In this document: one piece after another, positions 31,236 to 40,163 of the stretch
How positions within the stretch are numbered: the stretch's first letter is position 1
Layout of the letters: the number at the start of each line of letters is the position of its first letter
DNA from: Poindextera sp035294785
GTDB taxonomy: Bacteria > Pseudomonadota > Alphaproteobacteria > Caulobacterales > Caulobacteraceae
Reading direction: 5' to 3'
DNA length: 64,000 nucleotides
Assembly: GCA_035294785.1 (NCBI GenBank)
Contig: DATGKF010000140.1
Coordinates: forward strand, 1-64,000
Made by a program: the position numbers and the translations under genes
The notes under the pieces: generated by a model
Database searches by the model: none
Told to the model about the DNA's origin: nothing
What the model saw: the letters and a program-made list of their open reading frames with translations, nothing else

Positions 31236-33377
31236 ATGGACGGCTCGGGCCCCAGCGAAAAAACCAAGGCGGGCCGCCGCGAGACCGGTCGGCCGGACCT
31301 GTTCGCCTCGCTCAAGCACCGCGACTGCTTCGTGGTCGCCGACGCGAACGGCGACATGGCCGGCCCCGTCGACGGATTCTACGACGACGGCACGCGGCTG
31401 CTCTCGCACTTTCGGCTGCGCGTTGGCGGCGAACTCGTCTCGCAGCTGGGCTCCGCGGTCTCGCGCAACAATGTGCTCTTCGTGTCGCACGGCGCGAACC
31501 GGCTCCTGCCGGCGATCGGACAGACTGAAACGCCGCCGGGCGTCATGCACCTCGAGCGCCGCCGCTTTTTGTGGGACCGGCGCCTTTACGCGCGCCTCAT
31601 CGTGACGAACTACGGCCTTGAGTCCGAGCGCGTGCCGCTGACGGTCGAGTTCGACGCCGACTTCCGCGATCTGTTCGAGGCGAGGGGCCTGCACCGCCGC
31701 GCCCGGGGCCGCCTGGACGAGCCGGTGGTGGAGCGCCAGCGGGTCACATATCGCTACCTGGGCCTCGACGAGATCGCGCGCACGAGCGTGGTCGCCTTCT
31801 CGGAAGCGCCGGCGAGCCTGGAGCCGGGGACAGCCACCTTCGACCTTAGGCTGGCGCCGCGCGCGCAGTTCGAACTCTTCGTCGAAGCCGGGCACGCGGC
31901 GGACGATCCGCCCTGCCGTCAGCGGTTCCGCGCCGCAGCCGTCGCTGCGATCCGGGACGCTCGCCAACGCAGGCGGCGCGGCGCGCGGGTGCGGGCGCGC
32001 GGCGCGCGCTTCAACGCCTGGCTGGATCAGTCGAGAGCCGACCTCGCGTTCCTGACCACCGACCTCGAGACGGGCCCCTATCCCTACGCCGGCATTCCCT
32101 GGTTCTCGACGCCGTTCGGTCGCGACGGCCTGATCAGCGCCTGGCAGATGCTGTGGATCGAGCCGGGCCTGGCGCGCGGCGTTCTACGGTATCTGGCGGG
32201 GCGGCAGGCGACGGAGACGTCGGCGTTCCGCGACTCCCAGCCCGGCAAGATCATGCACGAAACGCGGAGCGGCGAGGTCGCCAACCTCGGCGAAGTGCCG
32301 TTTGGCCTCTACTACGGCAGCGTCGACTCGACCCCGTTGTTCGTGGCTTTGGCCGGGGCCTACGCCCAGCGCACGGGCGATCTGGAGTTGATCCGCGAAC
32401 TTTGGCCGGCGCTCGGCCGCGCCGTGGAGTGGATGGAAACGTTTGGCGATTCCAACGGCGACGGCCTGATCGACTATGCGCGGCGCGGCAAGCGCGGGCT
32501 GGTCAACCAAGGCTGGAAGGACTCCGAGGACGCCATCTTCCACACCGACGGCCGCTTTCCGACCGCCCCGATCGCATTGGTCGAGGTGCAGGGGTACGCA
32601 TTCGCCGGATTCCAGGCCATGGCGGACTTGGCCGAGCGGCTCGGCGACGACCGTGCGGCAGGCTGGCGGGCGCGGGCCGAACGGATCCGCACGAGCGTCG
32701 AGGCGCGCTTCTGGATGGAGTCGGAAGGTTTCTACGGCGTCGCGATCGACGGGGCCGGCGGGCTTTGCCAGCCCTTGACGTCGAACGTCGGGCATCTGCT
32801 GTTTACCGGCCTGCCGGCGGCGGACCGCGCGATGCAGGTGCGCGACCGGCTGGCGTCGAGCGGGTTCCGTTCGGGGTGGGGCTTGCGGACTCTGGCGACC
32901 GACGCCGTCCGCTACAACCCGATGTCCTATCACAACGGGTCGGTGTGGCCGCACGACACGGCGATCTGCGCGGCGGGGCTTGCCCGCTACGGGCATTACG
33001 CCGACGCCGAACAGCTGATGCAGGAGCTCTTCGCCGCAGCCACGCACTTCAACATGCGCCTGCCCGAATTGTTCTGCGGCTTCGAGCGCGCCGCGGGCGA
33101 GCCGCCGATCCCCTATCCGGTCGCCTGCATGCCGCAGGCCTGGGCGGCCGGCGCCGTCTTCATGCTGTTGCAAGCCTGCCTCGGGCTCTCGATCGACGGT
33201 TTCGCCGGGACGCTGCGCGTCGGCCGCCCCTGGTTGCCGCCCGGGGTCGACCGCTTGACCGTCAGCGCCCTCTCGGTCGGCCGCCGGACCGTGGACCTTG
33301 CCTTGACCCGCGCCGGCAGCGACGCCGCGCCGGTCGAAGTCGCCTGCTCGGAGCCATCCGCGCTCGACCTCGCCTGA
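31236..33377 (+). CDS. Amylo-alpha-1,6-glucosidase / glycogen-debranching-like protein
   Basis: The 713-residue protein has an N-terminal beta-sandwich (glycogen debranching N-terminal domain, about residues 20-220, starting KHRDCFVVADANGDMAGPVD) and an (alpha/alpha)6 barrel (about 270-690) with IPWFSTPFGRDGLISAWQML, NQGWKDSEDAIFHTDG and YHNGSVWPHDTAI, the conserved acid-bearing segments of the GH63/GDE-like clan. It likely releases glucose from alpha-glucans or glucosyl compounds in the cytoplasm. It is co-transcribed with the GT4 gene upstream. Confidence 0.9.
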   Translation: MDGSGPSEKTKAGRRETGRPDLFASLKHRDCFVVADANGDMAGPVDGFYDDGTRLLSHFRLRVGGELVSQLGSAVSRNNVLFVSHGANRLLPAIGQTETPPGVMHLERRRFLWDRRLYARLIVTNYGLESERVPLTVEFDADFRDLFEARGLHRRARGRLDEPVVERQRVTYRYLGLDEIARTSVVAFSEAPASLEPGTATFDLRLAPRAQFELFVEAGHAADDPPCRQRFRAAAVAAIRDARQRRRRGARVRARGARFNAWLDQSRADLAFLTTDLETGPYPYAGIPWFSTPFGRDGLISAWQMLWIEPGLARGVLRYLAGRQATETSAFRDSQPGKIMHETRSGEVANLGEVPFGLYYGSVDSTPLFVALAGAYAQRTGDLELIRELWPALGRAVEWMETFGDSNGDGLIDYARRGKRGLVNQGWKDSEDAIFHTDGRFPTAPIALVEVQGYAFAGFQAMADLAERLGDDRAAGWRARAERIRTSVEARFWMESEGFYGVAIDGAGGLCQPLTSNVGHLLFTGLPAADRAMQVRDRLASSGFRSGWGLRTLATDAVRYNPMSYHNGSVWPHDTAICAAGLARYGHYADAEQLMQELFAAATHFNMRLPELFCGFERAAGEPPIPYPVACMPQAWAAGAVFMLLQACLGLSIDGFAGTLRVGRPWLPPGVDRLTVSALSVGRRTVDLALTRAGSDAAPVEVACSEPSALDLA

Positions 33378-33451
33378 CCCCGCGGACAGCTTGCCGCCGC
33401 CGGTGCGCGCGTTCATAGGATTATCGCAGATCACCTAAGAGGTTCGCCGCC

Positions 33452-34669
33452 ATGGCTCCCAACCGGCTGCGCTTCGGCGCCTTCATCGCGCCCTTCCATC
33501 CGCTGGACGAAAACCCGACCCTGGCCATCGAGCGCGACCTAGAGCTGGTCGAGCACCTGGACCGGCTGGGCTACGAGGAGGCCTGGATCGGCGAGCATCA
33601 CTCGGCCGGCTTCGAGATCATCGCCAGCCCCGAGGTGTTCATCGCCGCCGCCGCCGAGCGCACCAAGCGCATCCGCCTCGGCACGGGCGTCTCGTCGCTG
33701 CCTTACCACCATCCGCTGATGCTGGCGGACCGCATCAACCAGCTCGACCACATGACCCGCGGACGGACCATGTTCGGCGTCGGCCCAGGCGCGCTGCCGT
33801 CGGACGCGATCATGATGGGCATCGAGCCGGTCAAGCAGCGCGACATGATGGACGAGGCGCTGGCGCTCATCGTCCGCCTGCTGGATGGCGAGACCGTCAC
33901 CCATAAAGCCGACTGGTTCGAGCTCAAGGACGCGCGGCTGCAGATGACGCCGTTCACGCGCCCGCGCATCGAGATCGCCGTGGCGAGCCAGGTCTCGCCG
34001 ACCGGCGCGCGCGCGGCGGGACGCCACGGCGTCGGCCTGCTTTCGATCGGCGCGACCTCGGCTGGCGGCTTCAACGCGCTCGCCTCCAACTGGGCGATCG
34101 CCGAGGAGCAGGCGGCGGAGAGCAAGACCACCGTCGACCGCAACGACTGGCGGCTCGTCGGACCGATGCACGTGGCCGAAACGCGGGAGAAGGCGCGCGC
34201 CAACGTCGGCTTCGGGCTGAAGAAGTGGATGTCGTACTTCACCGACGTCGCCGCGCTGCCCATGGCGCCGGAAGGCGCGGCCGATCCGGTCGATGCGCTG
34301 ATCGCCTCCGGCCTCGCCGTCATCGGCACGCCAGACGACGCGATCGCGCAACTGGAGCGATTGGGCGCCCAGTCCGGCGGCTACGGCTGCTTCCTGCACA
34401 TGGCCACCGACTGGGCCGACTGGGCGGAGACCAAGCGCAGCTACGAGCTCTTCGCCCGCCACGTGGCCCCGAAGTTCCAGGGCCTGAACGACAATCGCGA
34501 AGAGTCCTACAAGCGCGTCGGCGAGGGCCGCGAGGCGACCATGGGCCAGGCGCGCGCGGCCGTGGGCCAGCGCATCTTCCAGCACATCGCCGAGAAGGGC
34601 ACGGAGAACATCCGCCCCGAAATCCTCGAAGCTATCGGGATGGCGAAGAAGCCGGACGCGGCCGAATAG
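33452..34669 (+). CDS. LLM-class flavin-dependent monooxygenase
   Basis: This 405-residue bacterial-luciferase-like TIM-barrel protein has the N-terminal FGAFIAPFHP strand, YEEAWIGEHHSAGFE, IRLGTGVSSLPYHHPLMLAD and the FMN-contact GVGPGALPSDA. Enzymes of this type (limonene monooxygenase LimB-like) use FMNH2 supplied by a separate reductase to oxygenate terpenes or ketones. No reductase is adjacent, although the FMN reductase at 6470-7060 is in the window. The C-terminal about 60 residues are a helical extension. It stands alone, with a 74-base gap after the debranching-enzyme gene. Confidence 0.9.
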   Translation: MAPNRLRFGAFIAPFHPLDENPTLAIERDLELVEHLDRLGYEEAWIGEHHSAGFEIIASPEVFIAAAAERTKRIRLGTGVSSLPYHHPLMLADRINQLDHMTRGRTMFGVGPGALPSDAIMMGIEPVKQRDMMDEALALIVRLLDGETVTHKADWFELKDARLQMTPFTRPRIEIAVASQVSPTGARAAGRHGVGLLSIGATSAGGFNALASNWAIAEEQAAESKTTVDRNDWRLVGPMHVAETREKARANVGFGLKKWMSYFTDVAALPMAPEGAADPVDALIASGLAVIGTPDDAIAQLERLGAQSGGYGCFLHMATDWADWAETKRSYELFARHVAPKFQGLNDNREESYKRVGEGREATMGQARAAVGQRIFQHIAEKGTENIRPEILEAIGMAKKPDAAE

Positions 34670-34675
34670 TCCGCC

Positions 34676-35068
34676 TCACCCGACGGCGGCGGACGCCATT
34701 TCGAAAGGGCCGGCCATCCCGATCGGGTGCTCGTCGCGCGCCCTCTCGTCGGCCTGCTGGCGGGCGTAGGCGGTCAGCGCCCAGCGGTGCGAGCCCTCGC
34801 CGAACGGCAGGCAAAGCAGCGCGCCGCCACCCTCGTCGGCCGGGCCCGCGCGCCGCTTCTCAAACGCTTCCTTCACGTCGCGCTTGAAGTCTTCGGTGGC
34901 CGGGCTGACGCCAAGGCGGACGGCGACGCGAGCGATCACGGCGTCTCGGTGGCCGGAGCCGCCCATCTCGACCAGCGCCTCCACCATCTCGTCGACCAGC
35001 GCCTTGATGAGCTTTGCGCGCTGCACGCGAATCGCGCGCGCCTCCGCGCGACTCTTCAACACCGACAT
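34676..35068 (-). CDS. Small protein of a tandem paralog pair (copy A)
   Basis: I do not recognise a named family. The 130-residue protein aligns well with the 125-residue protein encoded 138 bases upstream: both have a long first helix with VDEMVEALVEMGGSGHRDAVIARVAVRLG and end the core with LPFGEGSHRWAL. The layout (helices, then a strand-turn) looks like a small winged helix or a regulator-like alpha/beta domain. The upstream gap holds TTAA-rich elements resembling CtrA boxes. GGGAG precedes the ATG. It could be a cell-cycle-linked DNA-binding protein, but that is inference. Confidence 0.7.
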   Translation of the reverse strand: MSVLKSRAEARAIRVQRAKLIKALVDEMVEALVEMGGSGHRDAVIARVAVRLGVSPATEDFKRDVKEAFEKRRAGPADEGGGALLCLPFGEGSHRWALTAYARQQADERARDEHPIGMAGPFEMASAAVG

Positions 35069-35123
35069 GACCGCGATCTCCCCGACGTCTTTCCGCAGAC
35101 GTCGCAGTACACGGCGTCTGCGC

Positions 35124-35162
35124 TTAACGTCAGGTTTTCGCTTAGAGTTAAGCCAACCTTAG
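35124..35162 (-). promoter_or_regulatory. CtrA-like half-matched boxes upstream of paralog A
   Basis: TTAA-N7-TTAG occurs at 35148-35162 (one mismatch to TTAA-N7-TTAA) and TTAA-N7-TTTT at 35124-35138, in an AT-rich gap of 137 bases, 56-94 bases before the start codon. Known CtrA sites have this form in Caulobacterales; binding is inferred. Confidence 0.35.
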
Positions 35163-35205
35163 AGCAGCGGCGAAGTATCGTTAGCCGCGGATTAAGACAA
35201 ACAAC

Positions 35206-35583
35206 TCAAGCAGCGGCGGCGGCTCTGATCTCGACGATGCCGACCGAGACGACCTTCTGCTCCGGTGGATTGGCGATGTCCCACGGGTCGGCGACGAGAC
35301 CCCAGCGGTGAGAACCCTCGCCGAAGGGAAGCCGGACCAGCGCTTTGCGGCCATCGCGCCCCTCGAGGTTCAACTCGAACGCCGTGAGGGCGTCGCGCCG
35401 CAACAGCTCGGAGGCGACGTTCGCGCCGCGCCGCACGGCCATACGATCGATGACGGCGTCTCGATGCGCCGAACCGCCGAACTCGACCAACACCTCGATG
35501 ATCTCGTCGACCATGGCGTCGAACATCGCCGCCCGCCGTACCGACAGTGGACGTCTGCTGCTGAGGTGGTGCAGTTTTGCCAT
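35206..35583 (-). CDS. Small protein of a tandem paralog pair (copy B)
   Basis: This 125-residue paralog of the neighbouring protein shares VDEIIEVLVEFGGSAHRDAV, a central RRDALTAFELN helix, and LPFGEGSHRWGLV. The conserved block (about residues 22-100) probably forms one small domain, while N- and C-termini differ between copies. It lies downstream of a perfect TTAA-N7-TTAA box and two GANTC methylation sites, which points to CtrA/CcrM-linked, cell-cycle-timed expression. Function unknown. A short Ala-rich tail ends the protein. Confidence 0.72.
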   Translation of the reverse strand: MAKLHHLSSRRPLSVRRAAMFDAMVDEIIEVLVEFGGSAHRDAVIDRMAVRRGANVASELLRRDALTAFELNLEGRDGRKALVRLPFGEGSHRWGLVADPWDIANPPEQKVVSVGIVEIRAAAAA

Positions 35584-35703
35584 GACGCAGGCCCCGAATA
35601 TCCGCGCTGAACAGTCCTTATGCCTAAATCAAGGCGTGAAAACGGCAAAGATACTGCTGACCCAGGGATCTGAACTCGGTCGACAGCGCAGAAGCGCAAT
35701 TGG

Positions 35704-35749
35704 TTAATCGTTGGTTAACGGCCAGATTCGCGCGGTTAATCGACGTTAA
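35704..35749 (-). promoter_or_regulatory. Perfect CtrA box plus second TTAA pair with GANTC sites
   Basis: TTAA-N7-TTAA is exact at 35704-35718, and a second TTAA pair with six-base spacing is at 35736-35749. GATTC (35725-35729) lies between them and GAGTC (35755-35759) just beyond. The region is 121-166 bases before the start of paralog B and is not followed by a gene in the other direction, so it most likely serves that gene. Confidence 0.55.
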
Positions 35750-35795
35750 CCATCGAGTCGATTTGGGCCGACACAATTGACGCCCATCGGCTGAT

Positions 35796-36869
35796 CTACG
35801 GCTCGACCACGATTTTCACCTGGCTCTCCGGGTCGGCCAGCCGCTCGAAGGCGTCGGCGACGCCGTCCAGGCCCACCGCGTCCGTGATCACCGGGCCGAC
35901 GTCGATCACGCCATCGGCGATCTGGCCGAGCGTGCCGGCGAACTCCTCGGGCGTGTAGCCGAGCACGAAGCGGAAATCGATCTGCTTGGTGATAGCCAGG
36001 AAGGGCTCGATGGTGTCGGGGTCCATGCAGACGCCGGCGACGACGATCTGGGCGCCCGACGGCGCCGCTTCGATGAGGCTCTGGATCACCCCGGGCACGC
36101 CGACACACTCGAAGATGATCGCCCGCTTCACCGGTCGGCCGGCGGCGCGCGCCATCATCTGTTCGAGGCCGTTCACCGGCACGCCCATGTCGGACCATTT
36201 GGCGTGCGGCGACTCCGCCGCCGGATCGACGACGATGTCGGCCCCCATGCGCTCGGCCATCTTGCGCCGCGCCGGCGAGAAGTCGGCCGCGGTCACCGGC
36301 CCGAACCCCTTGGCCTTCAGCCCGGCGATGATCGCCAGCCCGACCGGTCCGCAACCGATGACGAGGGCGGCGGCCGGCTCGTCCAGCGCCGCGCGGGCGA
36401 CCGCGTGGGCGCCGACCGCGAACGGCTCGGTCATCGCCGCCTGGCGATCCGAGAGGCCGTTCGGAACCGCGATCAGCAACGGCTCGGCCAGCAGCATCCG
36501 CTCGGCGAACCCGCCGGGATAGTCGTTCGAATAGCCGATCGAGGTCATGCCGGCCGCGCCCGGCAGGATCGGCATGGCGACGACGCGCGCGCCAACCTTC
36601 AGCGGCTTGGCCGAGCCGGGGCCATAGTCCAGCACCTCGGCGCAGAACTCATGCCCGAAGACGACGCCGCCCTTGGGATCCATCCCGCGGCCGATCGAGC
36701 CGGCCCGGCGCCCCAGGGCGGCCATCTGGTCGATGTGGTGCAGCGCATGCAGGTCCGACCCGCAGATGCCGCACGACAGCGTCTTGACCAGCACCTGCCC
36801 GGCCGCGGGCTCGAGCTCGGCGATCTCCTCGCAGGTCAGCTTGCCCTGACGGGCGACGACGGCGCGCAT
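35796..36869 (-). CDS. Zinc-dependent medium-chain alcohol dehydrogenase
   Basis: The 357-residue MDR-family dehydrogenase has catalytic zinc ligands Cys36 (CGICGSDLH) and His73/Glu74 (GHE), and a Rossmann motif VIGCGPVGLAIIAGLKAKG. The four-Cys structural-zinc lobe is absent. It oxidises an alcohol or polyol using NAD(P)+. AAGGAGG before the ATG marks a well-translated start. It stands alone between the CtrA-box region and an opposite-strand gene. Threonine or sorbitol dehydrogenase-like functions cannot be separated by sequence alone. Confidence 0.9.
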   Translation of the reverse strand: MRAVVARQGKLTCEEIAELEPAAGQVLVKTLSCGICGSDLHALHHIDQMAALGRRAGSIGRGMDPKGGVVFGHEFCAEVLDYGPGSAKPLKVGARVVAMPILPGAAGMTSIGYSNDYPGGFAERMLLAEPLLIAVPNGLSDRQAAMTEPFAVGAHAVARAALDEPAAALVIGCGPVGLAIIAGLKAKGFGPVTAADFSPARRKMAERMGADIVVDPAAESPHAKWSDMGVPVNGLEQMMARAAGRPVKRAIIFECVGVPGVIQSLIEAAPSGAQIVVAGVCMDPDTIEPFLAITKQIDFRFVLGYTPEEFAGTLGQIADGVIDVGPVITDAVGLDGVADAFERLADPESQVKIVVEP

Positions 36870-37018
36870 CGTGCCTCCTTCTTCAACCTGGAACCCGGGC
36901 CTCTTTCTTTGTCTGTTGCCACCTCCGCCTCGTTCCCGAAAGGGACTCGTGTGGGCGCCGCGGCGAAACGCTCTGTTTGCGAAAGCGCGCGATAACCGGC
37001 CGCTGCGAGGGAGCGACC

Positions 37019-38137
37019 ATGACGAGCCTGATCGACCGCTACCACGCCGGCGAGTGCGCACCGGTCTGGGCCGAGCTCATGGCGCTGGGCGCGGCGGTGT
37101 ACGAGGCGCCCCACGCCGAGCCGGCATGGGCGGTGGCGCGCGAGACCATGCGGCGCGCGCGCTCGAACCTGGACGCCCTGATCGAGCGGCTGGATGGCCT
37201 CGGCTATCAGTTCTGGGACGGCGTGCAGGGCCCCACGCGCGGTCCGCGGCGCGCGGTGACCTTCGGCGAGCGACGACTGGAGGCCGCCAGCACCGACGCG
37301 TTGCTCGGCGAGATGTTCCAGGAGGCGCGCGCCCTGCCCGCCTCGGCTCTCACAGGCGTGATGGTCGAGCAGCTGCACAACATCTACCGCACCGCCGTCT
37401 GGCCCTGGCAGGACACCGCCCAGCTTGTCAAAGGCGTCCGGCTGCCGGCCGACGCGGCGGCGACTAGCGCCTTCGAACAGGCCAAGCGCTCGCCCCCGGT
37501 CGAGGTCGCCACATCGCAGCTCGGCGAACTCGAGCGCCTCTGCGCCGCGTCCGTCGAAGCGCTCTCAGACGCCTGGAAAGCCCGCCAGTCGGCTCAACCC
37601 GCACCGACGATCGACCATCGCACCGACGCCAAGGTCTGGCGCCAGCCGCGCAAGAAAGACCTCGCCCTGCTCGCCCGCATCGAGAAGGCCGGCCCGACGC
37701 TGCCGCTGGCGCTGCGCGCCTGGATCGAGGAGGTGGGCGGCGTCTGCCTGGCCGGCAGCCACCCGGACCTCTGCTTCTGGGAGGACGCGGCCTTTCCGGG
37801 CATCTATGCCGATCCGCTGATGGCGGCGATCGACCTCTCCGAGATCGAGGCCTGGGCCAGCGACGGCCGCAAAGGCGCGCTCGACGTGGTCGTGGGATGG
37901 GACGCCCGTGCGAAGGCGCGGCTGACGATCGAGGACCGGGAACTGGACGACGGCTACGCGGTTTCGCTGCCGGCCGCCGCGGCCGACGCCGCCCTTTCCG
38001 GCGACGCGCCCGGCGCGACCTTCGTCGGCTATCTTCGTCAGGCGTTTCGCTGGGGCGGCTTCCCCGGCTGGACGGGCCGAGCCGACGCGCCGAGCGCCCT
38101 GATCGACCAGCTCACCCGCGACCTCGCGCCGATCTAG
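37019..38137 (+). CDS. Hypothetical protein with SMI1/KNR4-like C-terminal region
   Basis: This 372-residue soluble protein has a helical N-terminal part (about 1-190) and a C-terminal region where IEKAGPTLPLALRAWIEEVG followed by a strand segment and DPLMAAIDLSEIEAW recalls the SUKH (SMI1/KNR4) pattern of LPxxLR-x-x-x-x-xGG. SUKH proteins are often immunity or scaffolding proteins, but no toxin is adjacent. GGGAG precedes the ATG at 37019. The family assignment is tentative, and no catalytic residues can be proposed. Confidence 0.6.
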   Translation: MTSLIDRYHAGECAPVWAELMALGAAVYEAPHAEPAWAVARETMRRARSNLDALIERLDGLGYQFWDGVQGPTRGPRRAVTFGERRLEAASTDALLGEMFQEARALPASALTGVMVEQLHNIYRTAVWPWQDTAQLVKGVRLPADAAATSAFEQAKRSPPVEVATSQLGELERLCAASVEALSDAWKARQSAQPAPTIDHRTDAKVWRQPRKKDLALLARIEKAGPTLPLALRAWIEEVGGVCLAGSHPDLCFWEDAAFPGIYADPLMAAIDLSEIEAWASDGRKGALDVVVGWDARAKARLTIEDRELDDGYAVSLPAAAADAALSGDAPGATFVGYLRQAFRWGGFPGWTGRADAPSALIDQLTRDLAPI

Positions 38138-38163
38138 CCCAAGGGCTCGCGGGCCTCACGCCG

Positions 38164-38931
38164 TCAGTTGGCCAGCGGCTCGACCGCCGCGCCGCAGATG
38201 CGGACCGACCCGTCCGTCTCCAGCCCGAGCGCCCGGGCCCTGGCCAGCACCGCATCGCGGTCGTTCACGACGATGCCGAAGCCGACCACGCCGCTCCCGT
38301 CCGCATCCACAGGTTCGACGAAGCGGATGACGCCGGGATCGAGGGCGAGCTCCAGGCGGTCGCCGACACGGGCGACCGGCTTGCCCAGCAGCATCGACCA
38401 GCGCTCGGCCGCCGCGACCGGGTCCTTCGCCTGCATGGCGACCCAAGGGATGCCGAGGCTGACCTCGCTCTCCTGCTCGCGCCAATGCTCGCCGGCCGCC
38501 GGCCAGTCGCTCTTCTGCGCGCGCCAGTCCTGATCGCCTTCGACGCTCTCGATCGACAGCAGCACGCCGGCCGCGTCGGCCGGATGCACATGGGTGAAGT
38601 GGTAGGGCCGGCCATCCTGGTTGCGGGCGACGATGCGCACGCCCGCCGCCTCGAGCCGCGCGCGGTGCTCGTAGCTCTCGGCATCCTGCAGGATGATCAT
38701 GTAACCGGCGTCGCCGCCGCGCCGGGCGAGATACCGCGCGCCGGAGGCGTCGGGCCGATGCGGCTCCAGCACCTCCAGGAACTCGCCCCCGACCGGAAAG
38801 ACCACGTTGGTCAGGCCGAAGACGTCGACGCCTGGATCGTGATGGCCCTCCTTCAGGCCGAACACCTGCTGCAGCGCGGCGACCACCGGAGCGTTCCGAT
38901 GCGCGATCAGCGCGACCTGGCGAAGGCGCAC
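38164..38931 (-). CDS. VOC-family (glyoxalase-like) protein
   Basis: The 255-residue protein has two beta-alpha-beta-beta-beta modules of the vicinal-oxygen-chelate fold (first about 1-110 with HRNAPVVAALQQVFGLKEG and THVHPADAAGVLLSIE, second about 130-250 with a PVARVGDRLELAL strand). It starts at a GTG with GGAG upstream, six bases after the CoA-transferase stop. VOC proteins include dioxygenases, epimerases and isomerases. Being in an acyl-CoA operon, a methylmalonyl-CoA-epimerase-like or lactoylglutathione-lyase-like role is possible, but the metal ligands are not certain. Confidence 0.8.
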   Translation of the reverse strand: MRLRQVALIAHRNAPVVAALQQVFGLKEGHHDPGVDVFGLTNVVFPVGGEFLEVLEPHRPDASGARYLARRGGDAGYMIILQDAESYEHRARLEAAGVRIVARNQDGRPYHFTHVHPADAAGVLLSIESVEGDQDWRAQKSDWPAAGEHWREQESEVSLGIPWVAMQAKDPVAAAERWSMLLGKPVARVGDRLELALDPGVIRFVEPVDADGSGVVGFGIVVNDRDAVLARARALGLETDGSVRICGAAVEPLAN

Positions 38932-38936
38932 CCGCC

Positions 38937-40163
38937 CTACTCCGCCACGTCGTGTTCGGCGATCTCGGCCAGGATCTCGTCGGTGTGCTCGCCCATGCGC
39001 GGCGGGTGGCGGCGCACGTTGGCCGGCGAGGCGGAGTATTTGATCGGCGGCTTCATGCCCACATAGGCGCCGGCTTCCGGGTGCTCGTAGCGCTCGAAGA
39101 AGCCGACGGCGGCCAGGTGCGGGTCGTTCGGCAGGTCGTCCAGCGCGTTCATCTTCACCACCGGGATCTGCAGCGGCTTCAGGAGCTCGAGCCACTCGGC
39201 CGTCGTCTTGGTCCGCGTGACCTGGTCGACCAGGCCATAGAGCTCGCGCACATGGTGCAGGCGGGTGGCGTAGTCGGCGAAGCGCGGGTCGGCGCCCAGC
39301 GTGTCCTTCCAGCCGGCGATCTCGAAGAACTGGTCCCACTGCTGGTCGGTGTAGGGCAAAAGGCCGATGTAGCCGTCCTTGGTCGGGAACGGCTTGCGCG
39401 TCGGATTGACCACGCGCGGATAGCCCCACTGGCCGGTCGGCGGATCGTACACGTGGCCGAAGAAGTGCTCCGCCAGATTGAAGCTGGTGACGCACTCCAG
39501 CATCGGCACCTCGACGAACTGGCCCTCGCCGGTCTTCTGCTTGTGGAACAGCGCCGCCAGCACCGCCTGGCTCATGAAGAGGCCCGAGACCTTGTCGGCG
39601 ATGAGCGATGGGAGAAGCCGCGGCTCCTCGCGCCCGTCGGTGCGCGGCAACAGGTCCGCGAGGCCCGAGGCCGACTGCACCAGATCGTCGTAGGCCGGCT
39701 CGCCCGCGTACGGTCCGTCGGCGCCATAGCCCGCGCCGTGCACATAGACGATGTCGGGCTTGATTGCCTTCACCGCCTCGTAGTCGAGCCCCAGCCGCTT
39801 CATGCCCTCGTAGCGCACGGAGGTGGTGAAGACGTCCGCGGTCTTGACCAGCCGCGCCAGCGCCGCCTTGGCCTTCTCCTGCCGCAGGTCCAGGAGCACC
39901 GAGCGCTTGTTGCGGTTGATGGTCATGAAGATGGGGCCGAGCCCATGACGGCCGGCGTCGCCTGGCGGGATGCCCGCCCAGCGCATGATGTCGCCGCCGT
40001 CGCCGCGCCGCCCGCCGGGGAACTCGACCTTGATCACGTCGGCGCCCAGGTCGCCCAGCATCTGCGTCGCGTAGGCGCCGAAGACGACGCTGGTCAGGTC
40101 GACGATGCGGACGCCTTTCAGCGGTCCCGTGGCCTCCTTGGCGAGCTTGGCGGCCTTCGTCAT
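38937..40163 (-). CDS. CaiB/BaiF-family CoA transferase
   Basis: This 408-residue class III CoA transferase moves CoA between carboxylic acids through an aspartyl-CoA intermediate. The N-terminal GVRIVDLTSVVFGAYATQML segment, LGADVIKVEFPGG, the RNKRSVLLDL signature and the probable catalytic Asp159 (AYDDLVQSASG) are all present. It activates a carboxylic acid for the beta-oxidation-type enzymes encoded nearby. Its start overlaps the stop of the alpha/beta hydrolase by four bases, and the VOC gene follows six bases after its stop. Confidence 0.94.
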   Translation of the reverse strand: MTKAAKLAKEATGPLKGVRIVDLTSVVFGAYATQMLGDLGADVIKVEFPGGRRGDGGDIMRWAGIPPGDAGRHGLGPIFMTINRNKRSVLLDLRQEKAKAALARLVKTADVFTTSVRYEGMKRLGLDYEAVKAIKPDIVYVHGAGYGADGPYAGEPAYDDLVQSASGLADLLPRTDGREEPRLLPSLIADKVSGLFMSQAVLAALFHKQKTGEGQFVEVPMLECVTSFNLAEHFFGHVYDPPTGQWGYPRVVNPTRKPFPTKDGYIGLLPYTDQQWDQFFEIAGWKDTLGADPRFADYATRLHHVRELYGLVDQVTRTKTTAEWLELLKPLQIPVVKMNALDDLPNDPHLAAVGFFERYEHPEAGAYVGMKPPIKYSASPANVRRHPPRMGEHTDEILAEIAEHDVAE

